64,000 nucleotides of DNA from Eshraghiella sp964405265. Its GTDB lineage: Bacteria > Bacillota > Clostridia > Lachnospirales > Lachnospiraceae. Below are positions 1 through 7,293 of this stretch, piece by piece (the first letter of the stretch is position 1; every line of letters starts with the position of its first letter). The stretch spans positions 62,001-126,000 of the forward strand of contig CAYONC010000001.1 in assembly GCA_964405265.1 (NCBI GenBank), in the 5' to 3' direction. Below the pieces are notes generated by a model, which saw nothing but the letters and a program-made list of their open reading frames with translations, did no database searches and had not been told where the DNA came from. The position numbers and the translations under genes were made by a program.

Positions 1-32
1 TTTTCAGGCAGAAACTCCGGAGTGATATTCAT
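1..32 (-). CDS. 5' end of an unidentified gene, cut by the window start
   Basis: An ATG at 32 on the minus strand is preceded by a good ribosome binding site (AGTAGGA, six bases before the ATG) and opens a frame (MNITPEFLPE) that runs off the left edge. It follows the small membrane-protein gene (124-585) on the same strand by about 90 bases. Ten residues are too few to name a product. The call rests only on the start codon, the binding site and the continuing frame. Confidence 0.4.
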   Translation of the reverse strand, partial: MNITPEFLPE

Positions 33-123
33 TAAATTCCTACTCGTGCCACTTTCCAGCTGTCATGGCTCTCTGTAACTTTCAGAAAAAAATTACTGTC
101 TCCTTCATAGTCCGTATATTAAA

Positions 124-585
124 TTACTTCTTCGCCGAGTCCTTCTCAGCCTTCGCTTTCTTTCTTAATTCTTTCTTCGTAAGAGGCTTAGGTTCCACCT
201 TACCACGGACATACTTTATTTCCGTGATGTACATACCGCTTACCGCAACCTTGACCTCAGTCTTAAGCGGAAGACTGTCAAATACCTTGACATCTGCTAT
301 AAGTGTCATTACCTTAGGTCCTACCTTAGCCTTAACAAGCGGAAGCTTGGCCATTCTCATATATTTCGGAATCTGTTCCGATACAACCTTAGGGAGATTG
401 GCATCCTTAACCCTCATCCTCTTCTTATCAATTACAAGCATCGAAATAACCTGTGATGCCGCTTCTATGTCAGCCTGTGATGCCTGCTGTTTCTTCTGCA
501 TTTTCCTTCCGACTATCAGCAGTGCCACAAAAAGGCCTAAAACCACGCCTAAAATAATCAGCAGTACTGTTGCCCATGTAGGCAT
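124..585 (-). CDS. Small membrane-anchored protein of unknown function
   Basis: 153 residues from the chosen start. One strong N-terminal membrane segment (about residues 4-25) is followed by a Lys/Arg- and Ala-rich soluble part that ends in a very basic, Lys-rich tail. With so short an N-terminus the bulk is probably cytoplasmic. AGGAGG lies eight bases before the ATG at 585 but only two before an in-frame ATG at 591, so 585 is preferred. A clear sigma-A promoter sits at 627-655. I do not recognise the family and assign no function. It is monocistronic or first in a unit with the partial gene at 1-32. Confidence 0.75.
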   Translation of the reverse strand: MPTWATVLLIILGVVLGLFVALLIVGRKMQKKQQASQADIEAASQVISMLVIDKKRMRVKDANLPKVVSEQIPKYMRMAKLPLVKAKVGPKVMTLIADVKVFDSLPLKTEVKVAVSGMYITEIKYVRGKVEPKPLTKKELRKKAKAEKDSAKK

Positions 586-626
586 ATCCATATCCTCCTA
601 TTGTAAAAATTCTCAAACTGCTATAC

Positions 627-655
627 ATTGTATCACTTATTCATTAAAACCACAA
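627..655 (-). promoter_or_regulatory. Sigma-A promoter for the 124-585 gene
   Basis: On the minus strand TTGTGG (-35) and TACAAT (-10) are separated by 17 bases, and the start codon lies about 40 bases downstream. Seen directly; transcription is inferred. Confidence 0.55.
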
Positions 656-662
656 TAAAAAT

Positions 663-1394
663 TTATATCAATTCTTCGTTTCTGTGATACACTTCCTCTA
701 TAATTTCTCTTATGTAATTTCCTGAAAACTTCCTTTCCTCGGGCGAAAGACTTTTTAAGTCAACCGGTTCGCAGAACTCAAGCACTGTTTTATTGCCCCG
801 TACCCACGGAATATGTGTTTCCCAGCATTTTCGCGTGTTATTCTGCACCATCGGAATAATTCTGCAGCCTGATTTTTCGGCAATTTTAAGGCTTCCTTCA
901 TGGAACGGAAGAAGTTCGCCGTCCTTTGATGTGGTTCCCTCCGGAAATACCGCAACGGAAATGCCTTTTTTAACATATTCTATCCCCGTTACAATGGTTT
1001 TCATTCCCTCCCTGATATCCTTTCTGTCAAGGAACAGGCAGTACAGATATTCCATCCATGTTCTTAAAAGCGGAATTTTCCTGATTTCCTTTTTCGCAAC
1101 AAATCCGGTAATGTCAGGCATTACCGAATATGCAATTATTATATCAAAATAGCTCTGATGGTTTCCTACAAAAAGCACGGGTTCATTCTTCGGGATTCTG
1201 TCAAGTCCGATTACCGTGGTTCTTGCACCTGCAAGAAACCTGACGATTTTAAAGGCCGCCTGTACTATTCGCAGCGAGCTTTTGTCTCCCGCTTTCCGGT
1301 TGATTTTTCGTACCATCCATTCAATGGGGAGCATAATCAGGCTGAATATTGCATAAAAAATTAAAAAAATTACAATTAATATTAATCTGATCAT
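663..1394 (-). CDS. plsC: 1-acyl-sn-glycerol-3-phosphate acyltransferase
   Basis: 243 residues, normal for PlsC. It acylates lysophosphatidic acid to phosphatidic acid at the inner face of the membrane, a step in phospholipid synthesis. The N-terminus (residues 1-25) is a hydrophobic anchor. The acyltransferase motif I, NHQSYFD (H79, D84), and the glycerol-phosphate binding motif FPEGTTS (near residue 150) are intact. AGAGGA lies seven bases before the ATG, and the gene start overlaps the stop of the upstream DUF1934 gene by four bases, so the two are probably translationally coupled. Acyl-ACP versus acyl-phosphate preference cannot be read from the sequence. Confidence 0.9.
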   Translation of the reverse strand: MIRLILIVIFLIFYAIFSLIMLPIEWMVRKINRKAGDKSSLRIVQAAFKIVRFLAGARTTVIGLDRIPKNEPVLFVGNHQSYFDIIIAYSVMPDITGFVAKKEIRKIPLLRTWMEYLYCLFLDRKDIREGMKTIVTGIEYVKKGISVAVFPEGTTSKDGELLPFHEGSLKIAEKSGCRIIPMVQNNTRKCWETHIPWVRGNKTVLEFCEPVDLKSLSPEERKFSGNYIREIIEEVYHRNEELI

Positions 1395-1828
1395 TTGTTA
1401 TCCTCTAATGCAGTTATTTCAATTGTCAGCTTACACTCATACGCCATATCCTGATTAATGTCCATGTCATACCTTATTTCAACGAAAATTCTGTCATTTT
1501 CTTCCGCCACGTTCAGGTCAAAGGTATCAATGCCTATGTTAATGGCGCCATAGGGGGTATTATAAAAAATTCTGTTTTTTCTTCCCATTGTAAAAAACAT
1601 ATGTCCCGCCAATGTACTCTTAGTGGAAATATCAACCTCATTCTGTGATATTTTCATCATATGTTCCACAATTTCTTCAGTTCCCGCAACAGGTCCTTCA
1701 TATTTTATGTAGTGTTTTCCGTTACGCCTGTAACAGGCTCCGGTATACAGTACTTCTATTTCATCATCCGGCGTGCTTTCCATCAGATTATGCAGACCTT
1801 TTATCTTAATACATACTTTTCCGTTCAT
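1391..1828 (-). CDS. DUF1934 domain protein (YwiB-like)
   Basis: 145 residues from ATG 1828, which has AAGG eight bases upstream; an open frame continues 11 codons further but would have no binding site and would overlap ddl. It looks like the DUF1934/YwiB family, small calycin-like beta-barrel proteins with alternating beta-strand pattern and short charged turns. No catalytic motif is evident and the biochemical role of the family is not known to me. It lies between ddl and plsC on one strand with tight spacing (10 bases from ddl, 4-base overlap with plsC), so it is probably cotranscribed with envelope-synthesis genes. Confidence 0.75.
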   Translation of the reverse strand: MNGKVCIKIKGLHNLMESTPDDEIEVLYTGACYRRNGKHYIKYEGPVAGTEEIVEHMMKISQNEVDISTKSTLAGHMFFTMGRKNRIFYNTPYGAINIGIDTFDLNVAEENDRIFVEIRYDMDINQDMAYECKLTIEITALEDNK

Positions 1829-1838
1829 TGTTCCAACC

Positions 1839-2909
1839 TTATCTGTGTCTTGTAAACGCACTCTGAATCAGCTTGCTTACAAGGGTTTTCTTGTCAAGTC
1901 CCTTATTTTCCCACAGCATCGGATACATACTGATTGAAGTAAATCCCGGCAGGGTATTTATCTCATTAAATATGACCTCATCCGTATCCTTCTCAAGGAA
2001 GAAATCCACCCTCGACAGTCCAAAACCGTCAACCGCTCTGAATATTTCAACTGCTGCCTTCCTTATTTCCTCTTCCTTGCCTTCCGGAAGCTCCGGATTC
2101 ACATCCGTCCTTGACTCGGAATTATTATATTTTGCGTCAAAATCGTAGAATACTGCACTTTGAGCTGCAAGTATTTCTCCGACTCCTGATGCCTTCGGAT
2201 CTGCTCCTCCAAGAACCGCACATTCAATTTCCCTTCCGATAATAGTCTCTTCTACAAGAATTTTCTCATCATGAGCCGCTGCTTCTTCAAGACTCTTTAT
2301 GAGAGAATCCCTGTCCTCTGCTCTGGATACCCCCTTGGATGAGCCGGCGTTGCTTGGCTTAACGAATACCGGATAATCCAACTCTGATTCTATTCTCCCT
2401 ATTACGGAGTCCATATCATCAAACTCCGTCCTTCTCACGGGAACATAGTGTGCCTGTCTTATTGAACCTATGCTGTCCACAATAATCTTGGTAAACAGCT
2501 TATCCATTGACACGGCAGATGCAACAACTCCGCACCCCACATACGGTATACCTGCAAGCTCAAGTATTCCTTGTACTGTTCCGTCTTCTCCGTACAGACC
2601 ATGCAGCACCGGAAATACCACGTCCACGGGTACAATTTCAGCATTGCCGTCATGTATTTCCACAAATCCGCCGTGTGACCTGTCCGGTGAAAGTATCATT
2701 GTCCGTCCGCTTTCACGCCATCTGCCTGATGCAATATCTTCAGGGTTGTCCGTTCTGAGCCACTTTCCTTCTTTTGTTATTCCTATCATCAGCACATCAT
2801 AAAAATCCCTGTCTATTGATGCGATAACAGTTCCTGCCGAAATGCATGATACTTCATGCTCCGAAGACTGTCCTCCAAATAATACCGCTACTTTTATTCT
2901 GTTCATCAT
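1839..2909 (-). CDS. ddl: D-alanine--D-alanine ligase
   Basis: 356 residues, typical for Ddl. It joins two D-alanines using ATP for the peptidoglycan stem peptide in the cytosol. N-terminal FGGQSSEHEVSCISA is the Ddl signature; AVSMDK and the central ATP-grasp region follow; the C-terminal metal/ATP site is seen in RVDFFLEKD and FNEINTLPGFTSISMYP. The lid region FYDFDAKY keeps the tyrosine associated with D-Ala-D-Ala rather than D-lactate ligases, which is an inference from the VanA/Ddl comparison. AAGGATATA precedes two successive ATGs (2909 or 2906). It heads a probable ddl-DUF1934-plsC unit. Confidence 0.93.
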   Translation of the reverse strand: MMNRIKVAVLFGGQSSEHEVSCISAGTVIASIDRDFYDVLMIGITKEGKWLRTDNPEDIASGRWRESGRTMILSPDRSHGGFVEIHDGNAEIVPVDVVFPVLHGLYGEDGTVQGILELAGIPYVGCGVVASAVSMDKLFTKIIVDSIGSIRQAHYVPVRRTEFDDMDSVIGRIESELDYPVFVKPSNAGSSKGVSRAEDRDSLIKSLEEAAAHDEKILVEETIIGREIECAVLGGADPKASGVGEILAAQSAVFYDFDAKYNNSESRTDVNPELPEGKEEEIRKAAVEIFRAVDGFGLSRVDFFLEKDTDEVIFNEINTLPGFTSISMYPMLWENKGLDKKTLVSKLIQSAFTRHR

Positions 2910-2932
2910 TATATCCTTCCTGCCGGCTTCTG

Positions 2933-3571
2933 CTATTCCAGAAATTTATTTAAAAATGTCAGATACCTGAATCTGACCTGATAATTAACATTATCCAAAT
3001 CGCCCATGGTTATGGCATCATACGCATCCTCAGACAATACATTGTGAAATATTTCCTTCGTATCATCCGGTACAACGGCATGAACAGAATCCAAAAAACA
3101 CAGCGGCGGATATAATACGCACCACCAGTTTCTGCCTTCACAGCTGCCGATGTCTATTCTGAAGGCCTCATATTCCCCTGCCGGAAATACCATGTCACCA
3201 TAGGTTTTCAGCGGAAAATAAGCATTTTCAAAATATATTTTCACAGGATAATCATACCCTTCTTCATGTATGACATCAAGGGCGATATGCTCTATTTCAT
3301 CTATGCCATAATATAAAATATTTCTTGCTCCGTCAAGTGTGCCGGCATCTGAAAGTTTACCCTTCAGATATTCCACAACCCTGTCCTTTACTTTAAGCTT
3401 AAGCTGCTGATCCTCATCACTGTCGCTGTTCGCCCTTATGTGAAACCTTATGAGGCTTGAGGCGATTTCCTTCTGAAGCAGATACGTCCTGATACCGTTA
3501 TATGTACGCATTCCGGCAATGACACACAGAATTACTGCCGGCAGTGCCAGAATAAAATATATTTTTTTCAC
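2933..3571 (-). CDS. spoIIR: Stage II sporulation protein R
   Basis: 212 residues. SpoIIR is the forespore-made signal that crosses into the intermembrane space and triggers SpoIIGA to process pro-sigma-E in the mother cell. The N-terminal hydrophobic segment (about residues 5-22) is a signal/anchor, and the family core IRFHIRANSDSDEDQQLK is followed by KVKDRVVEYL. The start is GTG with GGAGG about ten bases upstream. A candidate sigma-F promoter lies just upstream (3606-3634). Its presence argues that the host sporulates or descends recently from a sporulating ancestor. Confidence 0.93.
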   Translation of the reverse strand: MKKIYFILALPAVILCVIAGMRTYNGIRTYLLQKEIASSLIRFHIRANSDSDEDQQLKLKVKDRVVEYLKGKLSDAGTLDGARNILYYGIDEIEHIALDVIHEEGYDYPVKIYFENAYFPLKTYGDMVFPAGEYEAFRIDIGSCEGRNWWCVLYPPLCFLDSVHAVVPDDTKEIFHNVLSEDAYDAITMGDLDNVNYQVRFRYLTFLNKFLE

Positions 3572-3605
3572 CTGAATAATCCTCCATACTCTTAATGTTA
3601 TGGTG

Positions 3606-3634
3606 ATTATTGACGCGTCCGGAAAATATTATAC
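3606..3634 (-). promoter_or_regulatory. Candidate sigma-F promoter for spoIIR
   Basis: Minus strand GTATA, then 15 bases, then GTCAATAAT. This matches the sigma-F pattern GYATA-N15-GGNNANHHT with one mismatch in the -10 and lies about 35 bases before the spoIIR GTG. The -35 overlaps the stop codon of the upstream GntR gene. Spacing and target gene both fit; activity is inferred. Confidence 0.5.
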
Positions 3635-4306
3635 ATTCCGCTTGGTAATTATTTCCCTTATCTTCTCTTTCTGTTTTCTGATGTGATGCTCGACTATTTC
3701 CGCCGCCCTGTCAGAGTCTCTGCTTTCAAGTGCCTTAATCAGCTCCTCATGCTCATCAATAAGCTCACGGTAATCATCTATGCTTTTAATGTATTCAACC
3801 CTGTATCTGATTACCTGCTCCTCCAAAAGCTTCATTATAAGCAGAAGCACCCTGTTGTTTGCACTGCAGCATATTGCGTTATGCAGCCGGTTATCTGCTT
3901 CGGAAATTGCGGTTATTTCCTTCTTCTTCACCGCATCTTCCATTTCTCTGTTAATTTCACGTAGAATTTCCGTCTGCTCTGACGTGATGTACATTGCAGC
4001 AAGCTTTGCAGACATGCTCTCTATGTGCATTCTTACATCAAGTGCATCCGTTACCTCCTTCTCGGTATACGATGCAACCCTTGCACCGCATTTCGGTACA
4101 ATAAGTACAAGCCCCTCATCCTCCAGTATCCTTATTGCTTCCCTAACAGGCGTGCGGCTGACACCTAACCGTTCTGCTAACGGTATCTCCATAAGCCTTG
4201 CGCCTGCTTCAAGTTCACCGGTAAGTATTGCTTCCCTTAAAATACTGCATACCGATTCTCTTAATGACACTCCTTCATCATACTCCGGCACCTTTCCTTC
4301 TAACAT
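3629..4306 (-). CDS. GntR-family transcriptional regulator, FadR/FCD type
   Basis: 225 residues. The N-terminal winged helix carries the GntR signature (GARLMEIPLAERLGVSRTPV with REAIRILEDEGL after it, about residues 38-70), followed by the all-helical FCD ligand domain (about 90-220) with its usual acidic/histidine positions for a metal and small organic acid. AGGAGG lies seven bases before the ATG. It sits 15 bases after ispE and before spoIIR. A perfect dyad between the ispE -10 and its start (5201-5226) is a possible autoregulatory site. The ligand is unknown. Confidence 0.85.
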   Translation of the reverse strand: MLEGKVPEYDEGVSLRESVCSILREAILTGELEAGARLMEIPLAERLGVSRTPVREAIRILEDEGLVLIVPKCGARVASYTEKEVTDALDVRMHIESMSAKLAAMYITSEQTEILREINREMEDAVKKKEITAISEADNRLHNAICCSANNRVLLLIMKLLEEQVIRYRVEYIKSIDDYRELIDEHEELIKALESRDSDRAAEIVEHHIRKQKEKIREIITKRNV

Positions 4307-4321
4307 TTCCGTTCCTCCTTG

Positions 4322-5182
4322 TCACACCGGCTCTGCAACATATGAATTTCTTGCAATCCTGCTTTTTCTGAAAAATTCATCACATTCCCGTGCTTTTTTC
4401 TCATCCGTAAATATTCCGAATACAGTCGGTCCGCTTCCGCTCATCAATGAATTCAATGCACCGCGGGATATCATTTCGTTCTTTATTTTCTGTATTACCG
4501 GATACTTTCTTATGGTAACGCTTTCAAGTACATTACACAGAAGTCCGGCAATTTTCTCCGTATTCCTTTCTTCTATTGCCCGTATCATTTCTTCCGTATC
4601 CGGGTGAACAATGGATTCATTCAGTTCAAGCTCCCCATATACCGTTTTGGTTGACACACTTATTGCCGGTTTAGCTATTACGAGATAGAAATGCGGACAT
4701 TCAGCCAATGGTGTAAGTATCTCTCCGATTCCTTCGGCAAGGGCCGTTCCGCCCATAATGCAGTACGGCACATCCGCTCCGAGATGCCTTCCTCTTTCCA
4801 TGAGCTCCTTATCATCAAGTCCAAGCCTGTACATTCTGTTAATTATTTTTAAGGCAGCTGCAGCATCCGTACTTCCTCCCGCCAGTCCTGCGGCCACGGG
4901 AATGAATTTATACAGGTCAATGTCGAATCCGTCACGTATTGCAAATTCTTCTTTCAGCATCTGTGCCGCCCTGTATACAAGATTATCCGGACCTGCCGGG
5001 ATATAAGAAAGGTTGGTTTTAATATTAATATTTCCGGTTTTATTACTTCTAATGGTAATCTTATCATAGAGGCTTATACTCTGCATTATCATGCGTACCT
5101 CATGATAACCGTTTTCAAGCTTACCGGTAACATCGAGTCCGAGATTTATTTTGGCGTATGCTTTCATGGTTAATGTGTTCAT
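4322..5182 (-). CDS. ispE: 4-diphosphocytidyl-2-C-methyl-D-erythritol kinase
   Basis: 286 residues, the usual length. It phosphorylates CDP-methylerythritol in the MEP route to isoprenoids, in the cytosol. The GHMP-kinase phosphate loop PVAAGLAGGSTDAAAAL (about residues 92-108) and C-terminal SGSGPTVFG are intact; N-terminal KINLGLDVTG is also typical. GGAGG lies before the ATG. A TTGCTA-N17-TATAAT promoter and a perfect inverted repeat lie immediately upstream. The next genes in the same direction are the GntR regulator and spoIIR. Confidence 0.93.
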   Translation of the reverse strand: MNTLTMKAYAKINLGLDVTGKLENGYHEVRMIMQSISLYDKITIRSNKTGNINIKTNLSYIPAGPDNLVYRAAQMLKEEFAIRDGFDIDLYKFIPVAAGLAGGSTDAAAALKIINRMYRLGLDDKELMERGRHLGADVPYCIMGGTALAEGIGEILTPLAECPHFYLVIAKPAISVSTKTVYGELELNESIVHPDTEEMIRAIEERNTEKIAGLLCNVLESVTIRKYPVIQKIKNEMISRGALNSLMSGSGPTVFGIFTDEKKARECDEFFRKSRIARNSYVAEPV

Positions 5183-5200
5183 ATGTATTTCCTCCGGAAC

Positions 5201-5226
5201 AGCAGATAGATAAATATCTATCTGCT
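5201..5226. repeat. Perfect 12-bp inverted repeat in the ispE leader
   Basis: Arms AGCAGATAGATA and TATCTATCTGCT are separated by two bases. The dyad starts directly after the -10 box of the ispE promoter and ends before the ribosome binding site, so it spans the expected transcription start. It has no U-tract on the ispE strand, so it does not look like a terminator for the preceding gene. It may be an operator (the GntR regulator is the next gene of the unit) or a 5' mRNA hairpin. Confidence 0.6.
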
Positions 5227-5255
5227 ATTATAACTTTTTCATGTACTAATAGCAA
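5227..5255 (-). promoter_or_regulatory. Sigma-A promoter for ispE
   Basis: Minus strand TTGCTA and TATAAT separated by 17 bases. The -35 overlaps the 3' end of the SPOCS/LysM gene (stop at 5246). Probably drives ispE and the GntR gene. Confidence 0.55.
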
Positions 5256-6784
5256 TACAATTTAACTATTATCAGTTTCATTTCCGGATATATTTCATCA
5301 TTTTCAAGCTTATTGTCTTTTTTTATGTTTTCCACGGTTGTATGATATTTTTTTGCGATATTCCACAGAGTATCCCCCTTCTGTACAATATATCCCGTAA
5401 TCCCCGGAAGATTTTTAAGCTTCTTTAAATCCGCAGGTTTCTCCCTGACATCAGTAACAACTGCTCCGGTTCTGTTATTCCTTGTCAGGGCGGAAAGAGT
5501 CATGGTAATATCCGTTTCTATTTCATTATCCGGAAGTATGTTACATTCAGTATGTATTTCACCGGGTATAATTTCCGTAATATCTTCTCCGGTTTCCTCC
5601 GTCTGTCTGATTGTTTTTGAGAATGGAACGGCGTATTTAACAGAAGTTATCGGTTCTTCAGATTCCTTTATGTAACAGCATATTTCCGTTGTAACTATAC
5701 CCTCCGCATTAATGCCTTTATCATTTACATATACATCCTCTACAAAAACCTCCGATATGGCATTCAGAATTTTTTCCACATTATTAAGCCTGTATTTTTC
5801 CGTAACCCTGCATGACGTTTCCGTACTTCCGGCAGATGTCTGATATTCAACCGGTTCACTTATCAGCTCATATTCATATCCCGGAGAATATATATCCGAC
5901 AGTATTTTAACGTTTTCCTTCCGGTAACCCCTCATGTCCGACGTCAATATCATTTCACAGTCAAATATCCTGTTTTCACCATTTGCATCCGGCCTTGTCA
6001 TTATGCTTTTTTCCATGGATATGATGTTCATTTCCAATATCATGTCATCGGATGCGTCTGAAACCGGAATGATTCCCGAGCAGGTACAGCTGTTGCTGTA
6101 ACAGTATACTTTTTCCGAATCAGCCTCGTCAGCATAGATTACGAACACCTTAAGTGTCCCTCTGAGCTCTGCTCCCTCTCCCGTACATTTTGTCCGTATG
6201 TCCGTGAGGTTCATTTCCTGCCATATGATTTCTCCGATATTTCCAAGACCTGCATCAGTAGTCATGGTCTCCCTTATTCTGAATGTTTCCCTTTTTGCGC
6301 AGCACAGTCTGAGCATGCTGAATTCATCCGTCATTGTCTGTATATTGTTTCCTGCAGCTCCGGTTGCCGCCTCCGTATCGCTTATGCATTCCGATGTCAG
6401 CGTAACCGATATAATACCCCTTATGCTTATTTTTCCGGAATTTACCACGGATATTTTCATATCCTCAAGCATCGCATAACAGCTTACCATATCCTGGGCA
6501 CCGGTATCTGCCATAATCACTGTTTCATCAAAAGGTATCCTCCCGGAATATGATTTATACCTGTCTCCCGAATAGTATAAAAAAGAATAGTCAAGGTATC
6601 CGCTTATTCCTGTTTTTCCATCCTGATTTTTTATCTTTTCCACACACACATAACCGCTGTCCTTTATTTTTCTTGTAATATCCGGATACGAGTCCGGCAG
6701 CATGCAATCCTCATCTATGGTTATGTTAAAGCTGTTTCTGTCTTTTATCCGGTTCATGTGTATGATATCTTTATTTAACTCCAT
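5246..6784 (-). CDS. SPOCS (DUF3794) and LysM domain protein, probable spore-envelope protein
   Basis: 512 residues. Residues 1-450 hold repeated SPOCS/DUF3794-like beta-rich modules with lines such as GISGYLDYSFLYYSG and acidic, threonine-rich linkers. A C-terminal LysM occupies about residues 462-508 (YIVQKGDTLWNIAKKYHTTV). There is no signal peptide, as expected for proteins made in the mother cell and assembled on the spore surface (SpoVID/SafA-like logic). The 3' arm of a hairpin (6785-6839) includes the AGGGGA binding site. I infer a coat/cortex attachment role; the partner is unknown. Confidence 0.85.
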   Translation of the reverse strand: MELNKDIIHMNRIKDRNSFNITIDEDCMLPDSYPDITRKIKDSGYVCVEKIKNQDGKTGISGYLDYSFLYYSGDRYKSYSGRIPFDETVIMADTGAQDMVSCYAMLEDMKISVVNSGKISIRGIISVTLTSECISDTEAATGAAGNNIQTMTDEFSMLRLCCAKRETFRIRETMTTDAGLGNIGEIIWQEMNLTDIRTKCTGEGAELRGTLKVFVIYADEADSEKVYCYSNSCTCSGIIPVSDASDDMILEMNIISMEKSIMTRPDANGENRIFDCEMILTSDMRGYRKENVKILSDIYSPGYEYELISEPVEYQTSAGSTETSCRVTEKYRLNNVEKILNAISEVFVEDVYVNDKGINAEGIVTTEICCYIKESEEPITSVKYAVPFSKTIRQTEETGEDITEIIPGEIHTECNILPDNEIETDITMTLSALTRNNRTGAVVTDVREKPADLKKLKNLPGITGYIVQKGDTLWNIAKKYHTTVENIKKDNKLENDEIYPEMKLIIVKLYCY

Positions 6785-6839
6785 AAAAAATCCCCTGCTT
6801 TCTCATTCTAATTATAGATATGATATGTCACAGGGGATT
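6785..6839 (-). terminator. Terminator-like hairpin that also covers a ribosome binding site
   Basis: Minus strand AATCCCCTG, a 33-base loop, CAGGGGATT, then a U-tract that runs directly into the ATG of the SPOCS/LysM gene. It lies just after the stop of the PrcB-like gene (6843). The 3' arm contains the AGGGGA that would serve as the downstream ribosome binding site, so readthrough RNA would hide the site. The loop is long, so terminator strength is uncertain. Confidence 0.55.
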
Positions 6840-6842
6840 ATG

Positions 6843-7244
6843 CTATTCAAAAACCACTTTTTTATCCGTGTATTCTGTTTTCAGTACCATATATGGATAT
6901 GATTCCATTTTATTGACCGCTTCACCTGCTCCGGGACCTTTTAAGGTCATATGAACATATATCTCGCTTTCGCTGCTGCTTATTTCGTCCAGCCGTATAC
7001 TGTATCCACCCGTAGGCATTCTGCCATATCCTTCTGCTATGTACAGATATTCACCTTCCGCATATGTCATGGTAAAGCTTTCGTATTTCTTTTCTTCTAT
7101 GGTATTCCGGAAATTCTCCGGTATATCCTTACCGGGTACAATGGTATAATCCATCGGTGTTCTGTTTTCCTGAACGGATTTTTCAGCCCTGCAGCCCGCA
7201 GTAAGGAGCATCATCACAAGTAAAATAATTATCTTTTTCTTCAA
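6843..7244 (-). CDS. Lipoprotein with PrcB-like domain
   Basis: 133 residues. The signal peptide ends in a lipobox (LLTAGC, Cys 18), so the protein should be anchored on the outer face of the membrane. The body ends with GGYSIRLDEISSSESEIYVH and LKGPGAGEAVNKMESYPYM, the pattern of the PrcB C-terminal domain known as a protease-associated fold. Start is TTG with AAAGG nine bases upstream. It precedes the SPOCS/LysM gene and follows the PEGA lipoprotein cluster member on the opposite side. Partner protease not identifiable here. Confidence 0.75.
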   Translation of the reverse strand: MKKKIIILLVMMLLTAGCRAEKSVQENRTPMDYTIVPGKDIPENFRNTIEEKKYESFTMTYAEGEYLYIAEGYGRMPTGGYSIRLDEISSSESEIYVHMTLKGPGAGEAVNKMESYPYMVLKTEYTDKKVVFE

Positions 7245-7293
7245 TGATATATGCCTTTTTTATTAATGTTATGAAAATGCTTTTTCTTATATT

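Noticed and set aside
39..122. 28-codon minus-strand frame ending ...WKVARVGI between the first two genes
   Set aside because: It looks coding in composition but starts after a stop and has no start codon or binding site. It may be a gene remnant; not enough to annotate.
65..658. Plus-strand open frame of 197 codons at the left end
   Set aside because: It lies antisense to the 124-585 gene, which has a promoter, a good binding site and normal protein composition; the plus-strand peptide is Ser/Thr/Leu-rich like other antisense shadows.
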